Part shown: positions 57,089-64,000 of the stretch, in pieces
How the letters are laid out: every line of letters begins with the position of its first letter
Position numbering within the stretch: the first letter of the stretch is position 1
NCBI GenBank assembly: GCA_020205615.1
Contig: CM035165.1
Location: 82,770,005-82,834,004, forward strand
DNA: 64,000 bases
Reading direction: 5' to 3'
Source of the DNA: Panax quinquefolius
Taxonomy: Eukaryota > Streptophyta > Magnoliopsida > Apiales > Araliaceae
The notes under the pieces: generated by a model
Told to the model about the DNA's origin: nothing
Seen by the model: the letters and a program-made list of their open reading frames with translations, nothing else
Database searches by the model: none
Position numbers and translations under genes: made by a program

Positions 57089-57772
57089 CTACCGTCTACT
57101 CCCTTCACCAGTCTTATTCTTGTTGGGACACTTGTTGAATCTGTGACCCGTTCTCCCACATGAGAAACACTTCCTCATATTTGGATTAGGACAATGTAGA
57201 GAAATATGTCCTTCCTGCTTACAGTTGAAGCACACGTTCTTCCACATCATGCATTCTCCCGCGTGAGTCTTTCCACACTTGCTACATGCTTGCTTCTTCT
57301 TCGGGTTTGACTTTTCAGAATTAGGGCTGTCGTTGTCCCTCTTTCTCTTTTTCTTGTCTTTCTGCTGCTTGATTGTCCCTTCAGACGATCCACCACCTTC
57401 AGTCTTCATCCTTTCCACCTGCGCCTTGAGCTCGTCACGTTCTTCAGTCATTTCACGTAACGCTCGCTCCGTCTTCCACAACTTCTCCAAGAGAAATACC
57501 TTACTCCGGAGTTCTTGATCTTCTACAGATAGTTGATCTTGTTCTCCAACTTTAGTCTTATTCTTTAACTCTACCTTAGCTTCTTCAGAATCTGCCTCCT
57601 CATCACCACTCAGATACATCTCGGGATAATCGTCATGATCGCTCCCCAGATTGACCATAGGTTCATCCTCTCCCACCTTCTCAACTGATTCGCTTTGTGT
57701 TAGCACCTCGGCTTCTGGCACTGGTGAAACAGCCGCTAGCATATCCACACTCGTTTCATCTTCTCCAGACAT
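57089..57772 (-). CDS. Intact gag-like gene with coiled coil and three zinc knuckles, no capsid domain (227 aa)
   Basis: True ATG at 57772, about 190 bases below the A2 primer site, so it is the first gene of the element. Residues 1-70 are acidic; 80-126 (LLEKLWKTERALREMTEERD) form a likely coiled coil; 135-161 are Lys/Arg-rich, like a nuclear or nucleic-acid-binding stretch. Three Cys-His knuckles follow: CSKCGKTHAGEC (163-174, short C-x2-C-x3-H-x3-C), CFNCKQEGHISLHC (181-194) and CFSCGRTGHRFNKC (202-215), all metal ligands kept. The usual capsid domain between start and knuckles is absent, so the gene is shorter than normal gag. The open frame contrasts with the decayed pol around it. Likely role: RNA binding/packaging; it could also be a truncated gag that kept its frame by chance. 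Confidence 0.75.
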   Translation of the reverse strand: MSGEDETSVDMLAAVSPVPEAEVLTQSESVEKVGEDEPMVNLGSDHDDYPEMYLSGDEEADSEEAKVELKNKTKVGEQDQLSVEDQELRSKVFLLEKLWKTERALREMTEERDELKAQVERMKTEGGGSSEGTIKQQKDKKKRKRDNDSPNSEKSNPKKKQACSKCGKTHAGECMMWKNVCFNCKQEGHISLHCPNPNMRKCFSCGRTGHRFNKCPNKNKTGEGSRR

Positions 57773-57962
57773 CCTACAATCAGTTTAAACAACTTGATTA
57801 GTACTTCACCAGTACAAACTTCTCACACTATGTGTCTACATATCTCTTTATCGATACACTTCGGCAATCTCTCCCTTATTACTCTAAAAGAGTATTCTCT
57901 ATCTCGCTTATGGTTATAATCCTAGGGTTTTCCCCCACCCCACTTAAGGTTTATAACCTACA
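57773..57962 (-). other. Leader of element A2
   Basis: Between primer site and gag-like ATG. Shares TAGGTTATAAACCTTA with the element C leader. Contains CCCTAGG and a G/A-rich run (GGGGTGGGGGAAAA on minus). Confidence 0.5.
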
Positions 57963-57975
57963 GCTTTGATACCAA
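57963..57975 (-). other. Primer binding site of element A2
   Basis: TTGGTATCAAAGC on minus, two bases after the 5' LTR end; same as element C. Confidence 0.7.
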
Positions 57976-57977
57976 CC

Positions 57978-59111
57978 TGTGACGCCCCCAAATCCGGGTT
58001 ACCTGACCCCCAAGTTTGGTGTTCACGATCCAGAATATAATAACATCTAACTACCCATTCATATAGAAATTGTAATACATAAGTCATTTACAGAGATTGT
58101 TAATACATTAGTCCCAGGTCCTCTAACCTTAACATTATAAACTTACCCTTTAGATAAACAAAAAGGGTTTACAAACATAACATAATAATAATGTTTATAA
58201 AAACTAATCCAGCATTTTGCCTTTGCCTTTGTTCTTCTTTGACCCGCTGGCCTCTTCGTTCCTAGCTGAAATGTTTTATTTAGCAAGGGTGAGCAACAAG
58301 TTTGCCCCGCAAGTTAAGACATACAGTAATTGTATATGAATAAATAACAAATCTTCTCGCATTCTATACAACAATAATCTAAATATGAAAGAGTACAATG
58401 CTTTCAAGGTTTTCTACGATATTCAAATGAATAATCAAGAATTAATTCTATGAAATAACAAAATGGAATGTTTTCCTAGATTTATGCTGAGCGATCCGTT
58501 GGATCTTGAACTTCTTATCTCGAGTAACTATCAAAGATTTGACTTTGATATACCCAGGTGTATCAGATAACCATAAAGATTAAATCATACCCCTCTGCAA
58601 GTACTTAGAGCTGGCCAACTCCTTGTATCCTATATTTTGCATAATACTTAAGTCGCGCACAATGGTCGAATATACGACTAAAAATGCTCCCTTTATATAA
58701 AAGGTTCTTCTTCTCAGTTTCTGAATCAAGATTTAATTTAACAACGAAATTCAATAATTTCAATATCTAATCACTTCTCTTCTCTTCTCTTCTCAAACTT
58801 ATCAAGTTTTCTTTTTCGATCTAGCCGATACAACTGGCATTGATCTATCAATAATAATAAAATTCTCTTCTCTTCTCTTCTCAAACCTATCAAGTTCTAA
58901 CAAATGTTTGTCTAGCCAGAATAATTAGCTAAGATATTTCTCAACATGATTCGACAATAAACACGAATTATCTGTACTGTCAATATTAGCTTCTACAGAT
59001 ATGAATATCTAACAACAATAATTCTACGAATATATATTTTCCGAATCAGTAATTAAATTTTGAATTATTAAACATGCACTAACTGCAAATAATTAACAAT
59101 AAATTCTTGGA
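57978..59111 (-). mobile_element. 5' LTR of element A2, 3' portion only
   Basis: Ends AACCCGGATTTGGGGGCGTCACA before the primer site. Pairs with 35531-36325 plus 40451-40800. It is cut at about 59111 by the G 3' LTR, so its upstream part must lie beyond G, outside the window. It contains the acceptor-like CATTTCAG (near 58267-58274) and, at 58768-58776, the uninterrupted TATCTAATC sequence into which S inserted in the other LTR. Confidence 0.75.
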
Positions 59112-60594
59112 CATCACCTATTTTGAGTCGCCAAATACATGGTACAGAATACAAATACAATCTTTAATATACAACAAGGGAGCTGTGAGTTTCAATACAA
59201 ATACTGTCTTCTAGACAATATCCACTCTCAGAATAAGTCCTCATTACATTTATTGTCACACTATTTAACAGAATAGTGAGGACTACTAATACTATCATCT
59301 GATCCATCACTCCATTCCCTGACTTGTCCCAGCTATATTCTCATTTCCTGAAGAGAACAGTGAAAGAAAGGGTGAGCTCAACTAGCCCAGTAAGAAATAT
59401 TATGACTAAGATAATGCAGAATAAAGTATCATTAGCCTTAAATAGTGTTAAACTAATACAATATAACAAACATCAAGTTTAACTGCAATTGAACAAGAAA
59501 TCCATTAAAAGAGTCAAGTAGAGAATAAAATCTACTATCTTTTATGATTTAAGAGATTTTTCATCACTGTTATCGCTGAGACTCAGCTTAATAAATAATC
59601 CACATCATCGAATCACCCCTGCACTATGGCCAATGATATTCTTTAGTATCACGACCACCAATTATCCATGCACTACCGGCCAAGGACATTCGTGTATTCA
59701 TTAATGGTCATGATCATGCCAACAACAGTCCATCAATGCACTATGGGCCAATGAGGACTTTTTCCACATCATTTGTAATATTACGGTCATGATTATAACG
59801 AATAATCCCTGGTCATAATCATACCAAGTCCATCTATGCACTACATGCCACAGATGACTTTCAAAAATATAAACATGAGGATGATGACAATAATATAAGA
59901 ATTCAATAAAAGAAGTTCAAGAATTAATTTATTCAGGAACTAATAACGTCTAAATTGTCAACATGATACTGCTTTGTGCAGTAAAATTCAAGAATGCTCA
60001 GCAGAATATTTCCATGAAAAGATACAGGATGAAGCGCAAATATCAAGAATATTCCACTAATTTCATGGATTTTAGAAGTCAAAACTTTAACTAACTGAGT
60101 ATAATAAGGAGTGGAATAACAAAAGAAATCACCAGGCATGCGATAGACCGCACATGCATGTTATTCCAATATAATAATAATTAATGGAACCGTGTCCCGC
60201 CAAAACGCATGCAGCGAGGATATATTCTAATGAATAATAAAGATGGAATCGGTCCCACGTAAAACGCACAAATAGGATATTCAATGAGAATAATAAAAGG
60301 CGGAATCAGTCCATAAGAAACGCATGCATGGATATTCCAATGAATAATAAAGAATGAAATAACGTAAGAATTTCACAAGTATAGGGTAGCCAGCGTATCT
60401 GAGTTATTCAATGAATAATAAATAATGGAATAAAAGAAGTTCTCTTCATGAATACAAAAGAAATAATACCCCTTACCGTAAAAGAAACTAGATATAAGAG
60501 TAAGGAAGTAGCAGAATACTTTTCTATAGTTTTTCTATAATTTCTCTCTCTAGAGTTTTAGTGAATTCGTAAGAAATAATGAAGGAATGAGCTT

Positions 60595-60603
60595 CTATTT
60601 ATA
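60595..60603 (-). promoter_or_regulatory. TATA box of the G 3' LTR
   Basis: TATAAATAG on minus, in TCTATAAATAGAAGCTCAT. Confidence 0.65.
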
Positions 60604-60914
60604 GAAGAATGGAAGGATACTATTTAGAAAAATTTATCACGGATGCACAGTAATTTCAGATGAATTAATTTGCAGACTCACAGGTGAATATGACAGCTTT
60701 AATGATCCAACGTATCAGTAATCTTTTTCAAAGAGTTGTCCAATGAAAGAAAATGAACACATGCCAATTAAAAATCCTTGACCAATTAAAATACACCCCA
60801 ATTTACAAGTTGTCAATCAATGCAGCATGATTGAAAAAGGTTGGCCAATAATGTGCAAGTTTGAAAAATTCTCCCATAACTTGCCAAAATCATTTATCAT
60901 CCACCCACATGTTT

Positions 60915-60918
<4 letters not shown>

Positions 60919-60958
<40 letters not shown>
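60919..60958 (-). repeat. (AT)n microsatellite in the G LTR
   Basis: About 20 TA units roughly 315 bases upstream of the TATA box. Confidence 0.95.
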
Positions 60959-60962
<4 letters not shown>

Positions 60963-61543
60963 CCTTTAGTTTATATATAATAATCAATCCCTTACCAATA
61001 CGTAAACCTTTCCCACCATTATTTCCATTCTTCATCCCACATGTGGCCCACCTTTATTATATAAAATAATTTTCTACCGATTATTTTGAAAAATGGGTAA
61101 ATGGGGTTCATAAAATAAGCAAAATTTACATCAAATACTGTGGCAATAATTAAACAAAACTGAGTGACTTCTCACGTAAGCATCAATAATCAATACCGTG
61201 AGCTACTATGCAACCACGCGTATTATTGTACTTTTACTACCGATTAGTTCAACAGTATTAATGGTAAAACTTCCGCCGTTATTTTCAATAAAATATTTAT
61301 GTCATTTTCTCAATCCGACAATAATTCCGTTGTGGGGTCCACCAATGATTGTGCCGTTGTACGAATATTCCCTGTTAAAACTAATATTCCACGACCAATC
61401 GAATATTATATAACAACTTGCGTACTTTGCAAAATTTATAAATATTACCCACAACTATAACATTATATCAAATTTACTTCATAATATTCAAAAATGATAT
61501 TTATAGAAAATTCATCTTTATTTATAAAAGTTGGGGTCTTACA

Positions 61544-61554
61544 ACCTCCCCTTC
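61544..61554 (-). other. Polypurine tract of element G
   Basis: AAGGGGAGGT on minus between the pol stop and the 3' LTR. Confidence 0.7.
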
Positions 61555-62370
61555 TTATGAAATTTCTCCCTCGAAATTAGGGTACGTACCAGGTATGTCG
61601 AAGAGGTAAGGATACCTTGATTTCATTTCAGATTCTAACTCCCAAGTCATTTCCTCAACATCGTGGTTTCTCCACAAAACTTTGACTTGAGGTATAACCT
61701 TGGAACGTAGAATATGTTCATTCTTATCTAAGATTTGAACAGGAACCTCTTCATACGTAAAATCTTCCGCTATATTGTCCGGTTCTAACTCAATAATGTG
61801 GTTTGGGTCTTCCACATATTTATGTAACATGGATATGTAAAAAACGTTATGAACACGAGACATACTTGGCTGTAAAGCGAGTCTATAGGCCACAGTTCCT
61901 ACTCGATTGAGGATTAAAAATGGGACGATGAATCGAGGATTGAGCTTTCTTCTCTTTCCAAATCTCGTAACTCCTTTCCACGGAGCAACTCGTAATAACA
62001 CATGATCTCCTATATCAAATTCCACGTTCTTTGGATGAAGATCAGCATAACTCTTTTGTCGATCTTGTGAGGTTTTTATATGTTGTCGGATTGTTTGAAT
62101 CTTTTACGTAGTCATACGTACCAACTCCGGTCCCAACAACGTTGCTTCACCCACTTCATCCCAGCATACTAGGGAACGACACTTTCTTCCATACAACGCC
62201 TCGAATGGAGCCATGCCAATGCTTGCTTGATAACTATTGTTGTAGGAAAACTCCACAAACGGTAAGAACTTGTCCCAACTTCCCTTGAAGTCAAGGACAA
62301 AGAGTCTTAATAAATATTCGAGTTTAAATAGTCTCTCTCGATTGTCCGTCTGCCCGAGGATGATATGCAA
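61555..62370 (-). pseudogene. Element G: integrase C-terminus and chromodomain, one stop codon
   Basis: One frame with a single TAA (62104-62106). The first part (SYNNSYQASIGMAPFEALYG, RSLVCWDEVGE) is the integrase core end; then KNVEFDIGDHVLLRVAPWKG and SRVHNVFYISMLHKYV. The chromodomain-like end has VPVQILDKNEHILRSK, VKVLWRNHDVEEMTWE and RYPYLF. A chromodomain at the integrase end defines chromoviruses and is thought to guide insertion into marked chromatin. The stop sits where a charged residue is usual, possibly a point change or read error. Stop after FEGEIS. Confidence 0.8.
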
Positions 62371-62781
62371 CTAAATCATAAATCCGTACCCATAGCTTTT
62401 TGCAAACTAACCCAAAATCGTGAAGTGAATCTTGGGTCTCGATCAAAACTATGGATCTTTGGCATACCATGCTGATCTTATAATCTCGTTTATGTACATA
62501 CGAGCAAAACGTTCAAGTGTATAAGTTTCTCATATTGGTAAGAAGTGAGCAGACTTGGTCAATCTATCAACAATGACCCAAATCACATTTATGCCTTGAG
62601 AAACTTTGGGAAGACCAGTAACGAAATCCATGGTAATGTGCTCCCACTTCCATTCTGGAATTTCAAGTGGTTGCAATGGATCTTTTGGTACTTGATGCTC
62701 CACCTTAACTCGTTGACATGTTAGACACCTTGAGATAAACAGCGCTATCTCTCTCTTAATATTTCCCCACCAAAATGTATG
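62371..62781 (-). pseudogene. Element G: integrase zinc-site end and catalytic core, frame broken
   Basis: Frame-shifted continuation: CLTCQRVKVEHQVPKDPLQP, then HITMDFVTGLPKVSQG (first catalytic Asp) and DRLTKSAHFLP. After 62520 the frame breaks repeatedly through the second Asp region. The zinc-binding Cys pair (C..C) is kept; its His pair is at the end of the preceding frame. Not able to give a whole integrase as read. Confidence 0.65.
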
Positions 62782-63594
62782 TCAAAGATTATGATACATT
62801 TTGGTACTCCCAGGATGGATTGCAAACAGTGTGTTGTGCGCCTCCATCATGATTTTATACTTTAAATCAGGGTCATTAGGAACACAAAGTCTGGAGTTGA
62901 CTCGAAGTATTCCTTCTTCATCGATTCTTGCTTCCGGCATAGCACCTTCTTGCACTTTCTTCCTCATACGCATAATTTCCAGGTCTGTAGCTTGAACAAC
63001 TTTAACTTTATCAATTAAAGTCGGTTCTACTCGTATATTTTCCATCATTACATGGGTCCCTAGAGTCTTTAATTCTATCTCCATCCTTTGAAAGTCACAC
63101 AAAATGGGCTTTTGTGTTGTTAATATTGCACTCGTACCCAAATATGATCTTATACTCAATATGTCAGCTACCATGTTCGCTTTTCCAGGATGGTATTGGA
63201 TGGTATGATCATAATCTTTCAACAGTTCAAGCCAACGTGGTTGTCGCATGTTGAGTTCCTTTTGAGTGAAGAAATATTTGAGGCTTTTATGATCTGTAAA
63301 GATCTCCACTTTCTCCCCATACAAGTAATGCCTCCAAATCTTTAGTGCGAAGACAACATCTGCCAACTCTAGATCATGAGTAGGATAATTCCTCTCATAT
63401 TCTTTGAGTTGTCGTGAGGCATAGACTATGACTTTCCCATGTTGCATGAGAACACATCCTAACCCTTTTCCCGAAGCATCACTGTAGATGAAAAATCCCT
63501 CCGAACTAGATGGTATTGTCAGAACATGTGCTAAAATGAGTCTCCTCTTGAGTTCTTGAAAACTCTTCTCACATTCCTCGCTCCAACCGAACTT
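62782..63594 (-). CDS. Element G: RNase H and integrase N-terminus (270 codons open)
   Basis: Part of pol. The frame is open from 63594 (stop just before) to the stop at 62782. The first methionine (63447) is internal, since [18 protein letters not shown] and [16 protein letters not shown] precede it in frame. RNase H motifs: [49 protein letters not shown]. Then the integrase linker and the His pair of the zinc site ([16 protein letters not shown]). RNase H removes template RNA during reverse transcription. The acidic residues appear kept. The break at 62782 falls inside the zinc site. Confidence 0.8.
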   Translation of the reverse strand, partial: KFGWSEECEKSFQELKRRLILAHVLTIPSSSEGFFIYSDASGKGLGCVLMQHGKVIVYASRQLKEYERNYPTHDLELADVVFALKIWRHYLYGEKVEIFTDHKSLKYFFTQKELNMRQPRWLELLKDYDHTIQYHPGKANMVADILSIRSYLGTSAILTTQKPILCDFQRMEIELKTLGTHVMMENIRVEPTLIDKVKVVQATDLEIMRMRKKVQEGAMPEARIDEEGILRVNSRLCVPNDPDLKYKIMMEAHNTLFAIHPGSTKMYHNL

Positions 63595-63705
63595 TCAGAT
63601 CTTTCGAGTCGGTGAGTTAGTGGAGTAGCGATTCGAGAGAAACCCTTCTACGAATCTCCGATAATAACCAACTAAGCCGAGAAAGCTACGATACCGATCA
63701 TTGAT
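63595..63705 (-). pseudogene. Element G: RT-RNase H joint, frame broken
   Basis: Continuation of RT in other frames (YRRFVEGFSRIATPLT-like, with stops) between the RT and RNase H frames. Single-base differences probably cause the breaks. Confidence 0.5.
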
Positions 63706-63999
63706 TTAGGTTGCTCGACTTTGAATAGCTTCAATCTTTGATGGGTCAACGGATATTCCATTACTTGATACCACGTGCCCAAGGAATGCTACTTCCTCAA
63801 GCCAGAACTCGCATTTCTTCAACTTGGCATAAAGCTTGTATTCACGAAGCTTTTGGAGTATCAGCCTCAAGTGTTGCTTATGATCTTCACGGCTTTTGGA
63901 ATAAATAAGGACGTCATCAATAAAGACGACCACAAAGTGATCCAAATATTCCTTGAATACTCGGTTCATCATATCCATGAAGGCAGTAGGAGCATTAGT
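63706..63999 (-). CDS. Element G: reverse transcriptase palm, cut by window edge
   Basis: The frame is open to the right edge ([15 protein letters not shown]), so 63978 is not the start. It has the catalytic FIDDVLIYS, with the two Asp that bind metal, then [36 protein letters not shown] and [14 protein letters not shown] motifs in the usual Ty3/gypsy order. Copies element RNA into DNA. All key residues visible are intact. Stop after about 97 codons at a probable frameshift. Confidence 0.85.
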   Translation of the reverse strand, partial: TNAPTAFMDMMNRVFKEYLDHFVVVFIDDVLIYSKSREDHKQHLRLILQKLREYKLYAKLKKCEFWLEEVAFLGHVVSSNGISVDPSKIEAIQSRAT

Positions 64000-64000
64000 C

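Larger units (their letters stand above)
59112..61543 (-). mobile_element. 3' LTR of element G (2.4 kb), last ~23 bases missing
   Basis: TGTAAGACCCCAACTTTTATA at 61543 down to GGCGACTCAAAATAGGTGAT at about 59112. In B, F and S the LTR continues with ATACCTATTTTGGGG..CA, which is absent here. Minisatellite 1 (59610-59860) and 2 (60160-60440), acceptor-like CTCTTCAG (59346-59353) and donor-like ACGGTAAGGGG (about 60475) are present. Directly follows the G pol stop and purine tract. Confidence 0.8.

Noticed and set aside
57279..57518. 79-codon plus frame rich in Phe/Ser/Leu
   Set aside because: Opposite-strand shadow of the gag-like gene.
1..64000. tRNA, rRNA or snRNA genes
   Set aside because: I looked for cloverleaf-like and conserved rRNA words and saw none; tRNA-like words are only primer sites.

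Overview
The window looks like repeat-filled heterochromatin from a flowering plant, probably a dicot. It is AT-rich and almost entirely nested LTR retrotransposons. I see no intact host gene, no rRNA or tRNA gene and no CRISPR array. Most elements are Ty3/gypsy; the best-preserved pol (right edge) has the RT-RNaseH-integrase-chromodomain order of a chromovirus. One degenerate Ty1/copia element is complete at both ends, and one stretch is the 3' part of a Tat/Ogre-like Ty3/gypsy element.

Left half, mostly plus strand (1-29895). Element A (gag tail plus a 5.0 kb 3' LTR, 563-5593) sits inside decayed element B (pol remnants 5594-6597, 3' LTR 6598-9507). B sits inside the 5' LTR of element C (remaining part 9508-10828; C 3' LTR 25390-29895). 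C's short interior holds a solo LTR, D (11426-24357), flanked by the 5-bp duplication GTTCC. D was in turn entered by copia element E (13591-22716).

Centre (29896-35530). C's 3' LTR lies inside the last codons of a plus-strand Tat-type integrase. The following 5.5 kb is the 3' region of that Tat element. It has short tandem repeats and, on the minus strand, two related gene-like units. One (31327-32922) has a DUF7745-like domain followed by a heptad-repeat coiled coil. The other (33282-35077) starts with the same DUF7745-like N-terminus but continues into plant-mobile-domain (PMD)-like blocks. Both carry frameshifts or stops. This antisense cassette is the most unusual object in the window.

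Right half, mostly minus strand (35531-64000). The two LTRs of element A2 (57978-59111 and 35531-42818) bracket a patchwork: an intact short gag-like gene (57089-57772), decayed PR/RT/RNaseH, the 3' LTR of a D-family element (42819-46513), and complete element F (47010-55569, duplication GTTAA). A plus-strand solo LTR, S (36326-40445, duplication TAATC), sits in A2's 3' LTR; the A2 5' LTR preserves the empty site. Element G (59112-64000) interrupts the A2 5' LTR and carries the best pol.

Across families the long LTRs share one plan: a TATAAATAG box, a short leader, a GT donor-like site, 1.5-3 kb of minisatellite-rich sequence, an AG acceptor-like site, then about 250-300 bases to the LTR end and a tRNA-Met-type primer site. 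Differences between duplicate LTRs cluster at CTG/CAG/CCG sites as complex changes. Some frame breaks may therefore be sequencing errors at methylated sites rather than real mutations. Family assignments come from motifs read by eye.
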